From the NCBI GenBank assembly GCA_023418255.1, contig JAEZZZ010000076.1, positions 1-14,621 on the forward strand: a stretch of 14,621 nt of DNA, read 5' to 3'. The translations under genes were made by a program, and so were the position numbers. Shown here in pieces: positions 1 to 6,655 of this stretch (the first letter of the stretch is position 1; every line of letters starts with the position of its first letter). Source of the DNA: Bacteroidota bacterium (lineage in GTDB: Bacteria > Bacteroidota > Bacteroidia > Bacteroidales > Dysgonomonadaceae). Under the pieces are notes generated by a model that worked only from the letters and a program-made list of their open reading frames with translations, was not told the origin of the DNA and searched no databases.

Positions 1-82
<82 letters not shown>

Positions 83-93
83 TTTTACAACAG

Positions 94-126
94 AAAGCCT
101 CGAACAGAAGTGTTCGGGGCTTTTTT
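94..126 (+). terminator. Rho-independent terminator of the rRNA operon
   Basis: A 13-bp stem (AAAGCCTCGAACA with TGTTCGGGGCTTT, one G-T wobble) closes a four-base loop and runs into a T tract. It lies directly after the 5S gene and would end the rRNA operon transcript. Confidence 0.9.
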
Positions 127-162
127 GATTTTTGTTCACTACTTTGAATTTTAGTGTGTTTT

Positions 163-447
163 AGTGGGAGAGTAGGGACGAAGCCGATGTGTGCGTCATA
201 ATGACAACTCTTATAAACTCTTCGATATGTAGCGCAGGTTCCGTTGTCAATAAGTAGTTTTGCGGTCGTTTGTTTATCCGTCCTGCGGTTTGCATCGCTT
301 TGTATAAAGTGATAACCCTACATTTTTTATTGGTGGTAACTCCGTTAATTACTATGTTGCTCTCCGATTTAGCGGTGGAAAGTTTATCCATCCAATCTCT
401 GAATATCGTTTTTAGCTGGGGCAGTAGTGACGAAGTCTGATGTGGAG
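163..447 (+). repeat. Imperfect direct repeat resembling the 5S 3' tail (units about 163-190 and 412-447)
   Basis: Two units about 250 bases apart share the pattern TTAG, TGGGaGAGTAG, GACGAAG and GATGTG with small differences. The first unit begins with GTGGGAGAGTAGG, identical to 13 bases of the 5S 3' end at 59-71. One or both units may therefore derive from a duplicated 5S tail. The stretch 127-589 contains no gene I can support. Confidence 0.4.
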
Positions 448-589
448 GTACGTAAGCATTCCAAATTGATCGTATTTGGGATTCTTAAAAACTTAACCAT
501 AGGGAGCTGAATCCTAATAATCAAATCAGCGCTTGTTTTTCTATAAAAAAAACGTCATCATAAGTTTTTATTTATCATTAAAATCACTA

Positions 590-602
590 TTGTCCGATAA
601 AA
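590..602 (+). repeat. IS copy 1, left terminal inverted repeat
   Basis: TTGTCCGATAAAA, the exact reverse complement of 1417-1429. Flanking bases (AATC about eight bases outside) are partly shared with the other copies, so the true terminus may lie a few bases further out. Confidence 0.85.
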
Positions 603-632
603 AATAATCCAAAGTGCAGGAACAAAAATAAA

Positions 633-664
633 TTTTCATCCCTTACACTTTTTTAGTAGTTTTG
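633..664 (+). promoter_or_regulatory. Probable transposase promoter, IS copy 1
   Basis: TTTT at 633-636 is followed by a 20-base spacer and TAGTTTTG at 657-664, close to the Bacteroidota consensus (TTTG, about 19-20 bases, TAnnTTTG). The same layout recurs in copy 2, which supports it as the element's own promoter. The transposase ATG at 689 lies 24 bases downstream. Confidence 0.55.
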
Positions 665-688
665 TGTTCACAACAACTCAATACTACA

Positions 689-1348
689 ATGAGTAAAAAT
701 ACACATTTTTTCGGACAATCTGTTTTCGAACAGCTAATTTATTCGATTGCTAACTCTACTATTACCCGAAACGGCATTAAACACAATGCCGACCGCTACA
801 TAAAGAAGTTCACAACTAAAGACCATTTGATAAGTATGCTCTTTGGCGTATTTGCCAAGGCCATATATTTGCCGAATTTTTCCGGAGCAATGTTTGTATT
901 ATCGGGAAAAAACATTTTCAATTAGACAGCTCTCCGTACCGCAGAACCCTTTCGGATGCAAATAAACGCAAGTTTGAGTTTCTAACCAAATTTGTTTGAA
1001 ACGCGTCCCGATTTTATAGCTGCCATCTATAAATTGCGTTGGCTGATAGAATTGCTCTTTAAACAGTTAAAACAGAATTTCCCGTTGAAATATTTTCTTG
1101 GCGACAATGAAAATGCCATAAAAATACAAATATATTGCGCCCTGATAGTGAATTTACTTTTAACGGTGGTTCAAAAACAGTTAAAACGCTCTTGGTCTTT
1201 CTCCAATTTGGTTAGTTTTTGCAGGATTCATCTGTTTAAATACCTTCATTTAATGCGTTTTTTAGAAAATCCGGAGAAAGATTGGCTCCGCAATCAGCAA
1301 AAATTGGAACAGCAAAACTTATTCGACAGGCAGGGCTTGCTTTTTTAA
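689..1348 (+). pseudogene. IS4-family transposase, internally deleted and frameshifted
   Basis: This is the remnant of a DDE transposase that would have moved the surrounding element. The N-terminal part starts at ATG 689 (MSKNTHFFGQSVFEQ) and resembles the N-terminal DUF4372-type domain of Bacteroidota IS4 transposases. The frame breaks near 900: the residues SPYRRTLSDANKRK continue in another frame at about 935-975. The C-terminal part (about 992-1348) keeps the exact IS4 signature Y-x2-R-x3-E-x6-K in YKLRWLIELLFKQLK, including the catalytic Glu. The central region carrying the two catalytic Asp residues is absent, apparently deleted near 985-992. The gene cannot make an active enzyme. Confidence 0.85.
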
Positions 1349-1416
1349 TATGAAGATATGCGAAATTTAACATCTGTTTATCAATAACATACAAATAGAT
1401 TGGTCGATTAACCGAG

Positions 1417-1429
1417 TTTTATCGGACAA
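1417..1429 (-). repeat. IS copy 1, right terminal inverted repeat
   Basis: TTTTATCGGACAA, the exact reverse complement of 590-602. The same sequence occurs at 13296-13308 in copy 2. Confidence 0.85.
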
Positions 1430-1430
1430 C

Positions 1431-1526
1431 AATGCAAATAATTATGAAAATAATATTTGGCAAGAATACACAAGTGATGGAGTATATTGGACACTTCCAT
1501 TCAAAGTAGGAAAAACAATTTATTAA
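1431..1526 (+). pseudogene. C-terminal stump of an unidentified gene next to the IS end
   Basis: An open frame of 31 codons ends at a TAA at 1524-1526 and starts right at the IS copy 1 border, with no start codon suited to a complete gene. The translation is rich in aromatic and polar residues (NNIWQEYTSDGVYWTLPFKV) and looks like real coding sequence. I infer that the insertion or a linked deletion removed the rest of the gene; no matching 5' part is visible left of the IS. The family is not recognised. Confidence 0.4.
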
Positions 1527-1539
1527 AAAATATATAAAT

Positions 1540-1577
1540 GGCTGCATAAATTATACGTTGGTGCAGCCTTATTAAAA
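1540..1577 (+). terminator. Possible terminator after the gene stump
   Basis: A 7-bp perfect stem, GGCTGCA with TGCAGCC (1540-1546 and 1562-1568), encloses a 15-base loop and is followed by a short T/A-rich stretch. It sits 14 bases after the stop at 1526. The long loop and weak T tract make it a moderate candidate. Confidence 0.4.
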
Positions 1578-1587
1578 CAACTCTATT

Positions 1588-2275
1588 ATGAAGACAAAAT
1601 TATTGGCACTCGTGTTAATGATGATTGTGTGCAGTACGGCTTTTGGTCAGTTAAGAACAGGTGTACATATTGGCGCGGGATTTTCCGGAGTAACCTCTAA
1701 ATCAAAACAAACCGGTCATCTCTCGTATTCAACTGGTGTAATTGGTTGGGGAATACAAACTGCAAAACGGACTTGTACTACACGGTGAACTCAATTATGT
1801 GAACAAAGGCGCCACATTAGACAATTCCGAAAAGGAACAATGGAACGGCATAATCAACCGTTACGAATTTCATCTGCATTACCTTGAACTTCCGCTTTCG
1901 GTGGGATATGCTTTCGATTTGGGAAATGATTTGGTCGTAACACCGAGAGTGGGAATGTATGGCGCATACGGAATTGGCGGACACGGAATTATTACTTCCG
2001 ACAACCTAAAAACAGACGATACCGCCAACGAATTGCGTGTAAACCCGTTTGAAGTTACCCAAGGAAAAATGCCGGCGCAAGATGCCCAATATTCTTTTGA
2101 CGCATTCCAACGTCCGAATATCGGTATCGTTATAGGAGCAGATTTGGATGTTACAAAACATCTAAGACTGTCGCTGGCGTCCCAAATCAGCACGGGTTAT
2201 CCGCTCGCACAGTATAAAACGGCAGGCAATATTAACTTCAGAAGCGTTACTTTGTCGATTGGATATTTATTTTAA
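1588..2275 (+). pseudogene. Outer-membrane beta-barrel protein with a single-base frameshift
   Basis: The gene begins with a clear signal peptide (MKTKLLALVLMMIVCSTAFGQ, cleavage likely before Q21) and ends with aromatic GYLF, typical of barrel proteins of the PorT/OMP_b-brl_2 type. It would sit in the outer membrane; its exact function is not known. The reading frame breaks at a run of four G (1748-1751). Removing one G joins the halves smoothly as GVIGWEYKLQNGL and gives one 228-residue protein, a normal size for this family. The downstream half has alternating amphipathic strands and no other break. The shift could be a sequencing error, a fresh mutation, or slippage. A strong terminator follows the stop. 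Confidence 0.75.
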
Positions 2276-2290
2276 TTTACACAAGATAAA

Positions 2291-2319
2291 AAAGAGCCTC
2301 GTATTATGAGGCTCTTTCT
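2291..2319. terminator. Bidirectional terminator between convergent genes
   Basis: A 10-bp perfect stem, AAAGAGCCTC with GAGGCTCTTT, encloses a 7-base loop with T tracts in both directions. It follows the plus-strand barrel gene by 15 bases and overlaps the last codons of the minus-strand small gene ending at 2304. Confidence 0.85.
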
Positions 2320-2498
2320 GTATTAATAACTTCGAACGTTTCTCCCGGATAGAATACCCATTGATCTAATCCGTCTTGATAATATACGGAGTCGTTTTTG
2401 GCATTATATGCTCCGTTATAGGTTTTGTTAAATTCGAGTGATGAGTTGCTTTTTCGTCCGTCTAAAAAGCGTGTGGGTTTGAATTTTACTTGTTGCAT
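2304..2498 (-). CDS. Small acidic/aromatic protein of unknown function (64 aa)
   Basis: A 64-residue protein (MQQVKFKPTRFLDGRKSNSS to ETFEVINTERAS) without signal peptide, membrane segment or cysteine. The middle and C-terminal parts are rich in Tyr, Trp and Asp (YYQDGLDQWVFYPGETFEV), suggesting a small soluble beta fold. Three things support a real gene. A TATATTTG box lies 30 bases upstream of the ATG on the same strand, a strong terminator covers its end, and no better frame overlaps it. I do not recognise the family. It sits between a frameshifted barrel gene and an IS1 remnant, so it may be accessory. Confidence 0.55.
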   Translation of the reverse strand: MQQVKFKPTRFLDGRKSNSSLEFNKTYNGAYNAKNDSVYYQDGLDQWVFYPGETFEVINTERAS

Positions 2499-2527
2499 AA
2501 TTTGATTTGTTATTCATAAAAGACATA

Positions 2528-2535
2528 CAAATATA
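2528..2535 (-). promoter_or_regulatory. Possible -7 box for the 64-aa gene
   Basis: TATATTTG on the minus strand fits TAnnTTTG and ends 30 bases before the ATG at 2498. No matching -33 TTTG was found at the usual distance. Confidence 0.4.
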
Positions 2536-2546
2536 TAAGTATGGAG

Positions 2547-2789
2547 TTAGTAAATTTGTATAGATGCTGTTTTGTTTCTTTTTGGCATCAACAGCTTTAA
2601 TGATAACTCCATCATTTCGATACTTTTTGTATAACACTTTGTTTTTCTTCTGAAACGAGCTGAAAAATGTCTAATCAGACTATTGTAACTTTCAACCGTA
2701 TAAGTTTCTTTCTTGATTTGTACTAGTTTCCCTTTAGGAATAATCTCTTTAATAATATTTATTCTTACCCTTTCCATTCTCATATACAT
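2547..2789 (-). pseudogene. IS1-family transposase, C-terminal remnant
   Basis: The 80-codon minus-strand frame contains ETYTVESYNSLIRHFSARF, then RRKTKCYTKSIEMMELSLKL and LMPKRN. This matches the conserved C-terminal end of Bacteroidota IS1-family transposases (the InsB part). The DDE catalytic core and N-terminal zinc-binding part are missing. The first residues (MYMRMERVR) do not look native, so the frame probably begins inside decayed sequence. I found no convincing pair of IS1 terminal repeats. The fragment is non-functional. Confidence 0.75.
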
Positions 2790-2907
2790 TTCGATGTTGC
2801 ATTATTAACTTGAACTTAGGTTTTTAAAAAAAATAAATCTATACTATATTAACAAGTTCAAAAAATTAATATGAATACATTTCAGAACCACCCGAAGCCT
2901 TGTGCAG

Positions 2908-2945
2908 TAAAAAAACCCCTGAAATGTATGTCTGCATTTCAGAGG
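2908..2945 (-). terminator. Rho-independent terminator of fumC
   Basis: On the minus strand, CCTCTGAAATG pairs with CATTTCAGGGG (2916-2945, one mismatch or wobble), followed by a run of T. It begins about 50 bases after the fumC stop. Confidence 0.85.
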
Positions 2946-2996
2946 TTGGCGCAGGTTACAAAACAGACACTCGTCTGTTAATCGAGCTATTGAAAT

Positions 2997-4394
2997 CTAA
3001 TCCATTGATTTTGTCATATCTTCAGGACGCACCCATTTGTCGAAATCTTCAGCGGACACATATCCCAACCGCACCGCTTCTTCTTTTAGTGTCGTGCCGT
3101 TTTTGTGAGCGGCATTGGCAATTTCGGCGGCTTTGTAATAACCGATTTTGGTATTCAATGCCGTTACCAGCATCAGTGAATTGTTCAACAATTCTTTAAT
3201 GCGCGGTTTATTGGGCTCAATGCCAGAGACGCAATGGATATCGAACGATACGCACGCGTCACCCAGTAATTGCGCGCTTTGTAAGAAATTGGCAGCCATT
3301 ACCGGTTTAAATACGTTCAATTCAAATTGACCTTGCATGCCACCTACGGCGATAGCCATGTCGTTGCCAATCACTTGTGAGCAAACCATTGTGATGGCTT
3401 CCACTTGCGTGGGATTTACTTTTCCGGGCATGATGGACGAACCGGGTTCGTTTGCAGGAATAATGATTTCACCTATGCCACTGCGCGGTCCTGATGCAAG
3501 CATACGCATGTCGTTGGCGATTTTGTTGATTGACACCGCCAGTTGTTTCAACGCGCCGTGCGATTCCACGATGGCATCGTGTGCCGCCAAAGCTTCAAAT
3601 TTATTTTTTGCCGTCACAAAAGGAAGACCTGTAAACTCGGCAATATGTTTTGCCACGGTTACATCATAATTTTTGGGCGTGTTCAATCCCGTACCTACGG
3701 CAGTGCCGCCAAGCGCCAACTCTGCCAAGTGTGGCAAGGTGTTTTCCAGCGCTTTGATGCCATGTTCCAATTGAGCGGCGTAGCCGCTAAATTCTTGTCC
3801 GAGCGTGAGCGGTGTGGCATCCATAAAGTGTGTGCGACCGATTTTTACCACATCTGTCATCTCTTCCGCTTTTTTCGCCAACGCTTTGTGCAATTGACGC
3901 AATCCGGGGAGGGTTACATCGTGCAGTTTTTTGTAGCATGCGATGTGCATTCCCGTAGGGAAGGTATCGTTTGATGATTGTGATTTATTGACATCGTCGT
4001 TGGGTTGAAGTGTTTTTTCGCCTTCGCCGATTTTCTTTCCGGCAAGTTGATGAGCCCGGTTGGCAATCACTTCGTTCACGTTCATATTGCTTTGTGTTCC
4101 CGATCCGGTTTGCCAAATTACCAGCGGGAATTGATCGTCCAACTTTCCTTCCAAAATTTCATCGCACACGCGAGCGATTAAATCCCGTTTTTCTTGTGGC
4201 AACACACCTAGTTCGCAGTTGGCATAGGCCGCACCTTTTTTCAGGTATGCAAAACCATAAATAATTTCTTTTGGCATGGATGCCGGCGCGCCGATTTTAA
4301 AGTTGTTTCGTGAGCGCTCTGTTTGCGCACCCCAAATTTTGTCTGCTGGGACTTTTACTTCCCCCATGGTGTCTTTTTCAATTCTGTATTCCAT
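2997..4394 (-). CDS. fumC: Class II fumarate hydratase
   Basis: FumC interconverts fumarate and malate in the TCA cycle, in the cytoplasm, as an iron-independent homotetramer. The protein is 465 residues, the normal family length. It contains GSGTQSNMNVNE at 97-108, SSNDTFPT at 140-147, the GRTH region with the catalytic-type His189, and the fumarate lyase signature GSSIMPGKVNP at 318-328 with the mobile-loop serines. The frame is open 45 codons further upstream, but MEYRIEKDTMGEVKVP at 4394 is the conserved family N-terminus. A TACCTTTG box at 4437-4444 also lies inside that extension, so 4394 is chosen. The gene is monocistronic: its own promoter, a terminator behind it, and a divergent tRNA in front. 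Confidence 0.97.
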   Translation of the reverse strand: MEYRIEKDTMGEVKVPADKIWGAQTERSRNNFKIGAPASMPKEIIYGFAYLKKGAAYANCELGVLPQEKRDLIARVCDEILEGKLDDQFPLVIWQTGSGTQSNMNVNEVIANRAHQLAGKKIGEGEKTLQPNDDVNKSQSSNDTFPTGMHIACYKKLHDVTLPGLRQLHKALAKKAEEMTDVVKIGRTHFMDATPLTLGQEFSGYAAQLEHGIKALENTLPHLAELALGGTAVGTGLNTPKNYDVTVAKHIAEFTGLPFVTAKNKFEALAAHDAIVESHGALKQLAVSINKIANDMRMLASGPRSGIGEIIIPANEPGSSIMPGKVNPTQVEAITMVCSQVIGNDMAIAVGGMQGQFELNVFKPVMAANFLQSAQLLGDACVSFDIHCVSGIEPNKPRIKELLNNSLMLVTALNTKIGYYKAAEIANAAHKNGTTLKEEAVRLGYVSAEDFDKWVRPEDMTKSMD

Positions 4395-4436
4395 CGTTTT
4401 TTTTGTATTAATGAGATTGACAATAATTTCTACCAG

Positions 4437-4444
4437 CAAAGGTA
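4437..4444 (-). promoter_or_regulatory. -7 box of fumC
   Basis: TACCTTTG on the minus strand matches TAnnTTTG exactly and ends 42 bases before the fumC ATG. It rules against the longer upstream start at 4529. The -33 element is weak. Confidence 0.55.
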
Positions 4445-4564
4445 ACAAAAATATTGACTGTTTGAAGAGAGTATATTGGAAATTATCGGAAAGAATGGTG
4501 TTTTTAAGCTCCGTTAGTAAATTCGACAAAAAAAGAAAATTTTATCGGCAAAATTGCCGTTTTG

Positions 4565-4596
4565 TTTGTCTGTTTCACAAAAATGATTTATCTTTG
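4565..4596 (+). promoter_or_regulatory. Promoter of tRNA-Arg
   Basis: TTTG at 4565-4568, a 20-base spacer and TATCTTTG at 4589-4596 give a near-perfect Bacteroidota promoter. The tRNA begins 24 bases after the -7 box. Confidence 0.75.
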
Positions 4597-4620
4597 CAGG
4601 CACAAAACAGTAATGTGAAA

Positions 4621-4694
4621 GGCTCCGTGGCTCAACTGAATAGAGCATCTGACTACGGATCAGAAGGTTACAGGTTTGAATCCTGTCGGAGTCA
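4621..4694 (+). tRNA. tRNA-Arg (anticodon ACG)
   Basis: A full cloverleaf can be folded. The acceptor stem is GGCTCCG with CGGAGTC (one G-T pair), the D stem GCTC/GAGC, the anticodon stem TCTGA/TCAGA with loop CTACGGA (anticodon ACG), and the T stem ACAGG/CCTGT with loop TTTGAAT. The 74 bases include the discriminator A; the CCA end is not encoded. It reads CGN arginine codons, with A34 normally edited to inosine. It has its own promoter and a terminator 8 bases downstream, so it is a single-gene unit lying between fumC (divergent) and recQ (convergent). Confidence 0.97.
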
Positions 4695-4702
4695 CGACAA
4701 AG

Positions 4703-4727
4703 ACGCGCCTTAGGGTGCGTTTTTTTT
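4703..4727 (+). terminator. Terminator of tRNA-Arg
   Basis: A 7-bp stem, ACGCGCC with GGTGCGT (one G-T pair), closes a TTAG loop and is followed by seven or eight T. The hairpin overlaps the last codons and stop (4710-4712) of the convergent recQ gene. Confidence 0.8.
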
Positions 4728-6635
4728 ATGCTTCAACGAAAGCCAATCATCTCTGAGGGATAACTCTTTTTCATCTACTTGAAAACGAACAACTTTCACG
4801 ATATCCTCACTGTCATATTCTGTAAGAGCTTCTACAAGAGGCAATAGGCGAACGGATGATTTTTTTTGCAAATAGAGTTCTATAGCTGTCCAAATTTCAC
4901 GAAACCGCGCATTGGTGAGTCCTGTTTCATTTTTTTGAAGACAAACATCGCACATGTGACAGTTTTCGCTTTTTTTTTCATCAAAATAAGAGAGTAAGAT
5001 GCGGCTTCGGCATACATGATTTTGTTCAACATACTCAATCATGGCATTGATGCGTTTCTCAAAACGTTTTTTACGTTCTTGGTACACCGTTTTTGGAATG
5101 GTTATGTAATTCAACTCTTCGCGCGAAGAAGTAAACACAATGAACGGCGTTTTTTTCTGCGGGATGTAGCTTATATAGCCCAACTTTGCCAGCTGAATAA
5201 GCATTTCATAAACCTGTTCTCGACTCTTCTGCAATCGGTTTGCCAACAGGGATTCATCAATATATACGTTGTCCGAAAAAACGCCGGTATAGTTTCTTAG
5301 TATGGCATGTATAAGTTCGTCGTAATCTTTGCTGAGTCGCGAAGAGTATAAGTCGTCACGTAAGACAAGAAAACGAATTCGCGAACGGCTTTCAATCTCT
5401 TCGGTGTATTCAATATATCCTGCGAGTTCTAAGATTTTTAGCGCATGGTGCGTAGGAAGAAACGGCAAACCAAATGGCGTACAAAAATCGTGAAGGTTGA
5501 AGTCAAACATATTGTTTAAGCCACTTCCCAGTGCTACTTGATAATAGTTGCACAACGCGTCGTAAACGCGTATAATAAAATCCCGCTTCGGGAAAGAGTC
5601 GGATACGCGTTTTTTTAGTTTTGCGCTATCACGCTTTGTATATAGGATTACGGCATAGGCGCGCTTGCCATCGCGTCCGGCACGTCCCGCTTCCTGATAA
5701 TACTCCTCAATGGAATTGGGCAGGTCCAAATGTATCACAAGGCGCACATCGGGTTTGTCTATGCCCATGCCAAAAGCGTTTGTGGCAACCATTACACGAC
5801 ATTGGTCTTGCTTCCAGGCGTTTTGTTTTTTTGTTTTCTCATCGTGCCGTAAACCGGCATGAAAAAAATCCGCAGAGATATTGGCTCTCTGCAACGCATT
5901 TGCCACTTCGCGCGTTTCTTTTCGACTTCGCACATAAACAATTGCCGTTCCGGCAACGGAAGATACGATGTGTTCGAGTTCCGCCTCTTTATTATCTGCT
6001 ACGCGCACAATATAAGCAAGATTGTCGCGCCAAAAACTCTTGCGTAAAACATGAGGTTCTTCGAAATGAAGTTTGTCCTGAATATCTTTTGCCACATCGT
6101 TTGTGGCTGTGGCTGTAAGTGCCAATACAGGAACATCGGGAAGTTGCTCTCTAATCTCGGCAATTTTCAGATAAGAGGGGCGAAAATCATATCCCCATTG
6201 AGAGATGCAATGTGATTCGTCCACCACCAACAGCGAAATGTTCATGGCTTGCATTTTTGCAATAAAAATATCGGAAGATAGGCGTTCGGGTGAAACATAA
6301 AGAAACTTATAGTCTCCATAAATGCAATTATCAAGCGTCGCCGTAATTTCGTCGTACGACATGCCGGAATAGACTGCAGCTGCTTTTATGCCACGCTCTT
6401 TGAGGTTGTCTACCTGGTCTTTCATCAGCGCAATAAGTGGCGTAACCACTAAACACAGACCCTCCATTGCCATCGTCGGCACCTGAAAGGTCAATGACTT
6501 TCCGCCGCCTGTGGGCATCAATCCCAGCGTGTCTTTACGCTCCCAAACGGATTGTATGATTTCTTCCTGTAACGGACGAAATGAGTCGTATCCCCAATAT
6601 TCTTTTAATATGTCATGAAACAACGCGGATTGCAT
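4710..6635 (-). CDS. recQ: RecQ-family ATP-dependent DNA helicase
   Basis: RecQ is a 3'-5' DNA helicase acting in recombination and replication-fork repair. The 641-residue protein has helicase motif 0 near FRPLQ (19-23), Walker A GLMPTGGGKS at 38-47, motif II DESH at 139-142 (the variant of DEAH common in this group) and SHCISQWGYDFRP just after it. Motif III is TATAT near 174-178 and motif VI QEAGRAGRDG at 314-323. A zinc site is formed by Cys542, 559, 562 and 565, with a winged-helix region around 400-510. The C-terminal tail (570-641) is not a clear HRDC domain. The start lies 20 bases after the recJ stop, so the two are probably one transcript; RecJ and RecQ act together in RecF-type end processing. 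Its 3' end overlaps the tRNA terminator. Confidence 0.96.
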   Translation of the reverse strand: MQSALFHDILKEYWGYDSFRPLQEEIIQSVWERKDTLGLMPTGGGKSLTFQVPTMAMEGLCLVVTPLIALMKDQVDNLKERGIKAAAVYSGMSYDEITATLDNCIYGDYKFLYVSPERLSSDIFIAKMQAMNISLLVVDESHCISQWGYDFRPSYLKIAEIREQLPDVPVLALTATATNDVAKDIQDKLHFEEPHVLRKSFWRDNLAYIVRVADNKEAELEHIVSSVAGTAIVYVRSRKETREVANALQRANISADFFHAGLRHDEKTKKQNAWKQDQCRVMVATNAFGMGIDKPDVRLVIHLDLPNSIEEYYQEAGRAGRDGKRAYAVILYTKRDSAKLKKRVSDSFPKRDFIIRVYDALCNYYQVALGSGLNNMFDFNLHDFCTPFGLPFLPTHHALKILELAGYIEYTEEIESRSRIRFLVLRDDLYSSRLSKDYDELIHAILRNYTGVFSDNVYIDESLLANRLQKSREQVYEMLIQLAKLGYISYIPQKKTPFIVFTSSREELNYITIPKTVYQERKKRFEKRINAMIEYVEQNHVCRSRILLSYFDEKKSENCHMCDVCLQKNETGLTNARFREIWTAIELYLQKKSSVRLLPLVEALTEYDSEDIVKVVRFQVDEKELSLRDDWLSLKHKKNAP

Positions 6636-6655
6636 ACGCTTTCCCTCTATTGCTT

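Larger units (their letters stand above)
590..1429 (+). mobile_element. Decayed IS4-family insertion sequence, copy 1
   Basis: The element is bounded by a perfect 13-bp inverted repeat, TTGTCCGATAAAA at 590-602 and its reverse complement at 1417-1429. It carries the two ends of an IS4-family transposase gene on the plus strand. At about 840 bp it is well short of the roughly 1.3 kb expected for an intact element of this type, because the central transposase region is missing. No clear target-site duplication is visible. A second decayed copy in the same orientation lies at 12557-13308. Confidence 0.85.

Noticed and set aside
161..391. Minus-strand frame of 76 codons after the rRNA operon
   Set aside because: It has no promoter box, no recognised motif, and its C-terminus is encoded by the 5S-tail-like repeat. 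It is probably chance, although a small unknown gene cannot be excluded.
2428..2637. Minus-strand frame of 69 codons overlapping the IS1 remnant
   Set aside because: It is in a different frame from the recognisable IS1 transposase remnant and overlaps the promoter box of the 64-residue gene.
2790..2860. IS1-like terminal repeat (GATGTTGC, AACTTGAA) and a small inverted repeat beside the IS1 remnant
   Set aside because: The resemblance to an IS1 end is loose, and no partner repeat was found on the other side of the transposase fragment.
4395..4529. 45-residue N-terminal extension of FumC
   Set aside because: It is hydrophobic and unlike any FumC N-terminus, and the fumC promoter box lies within it.
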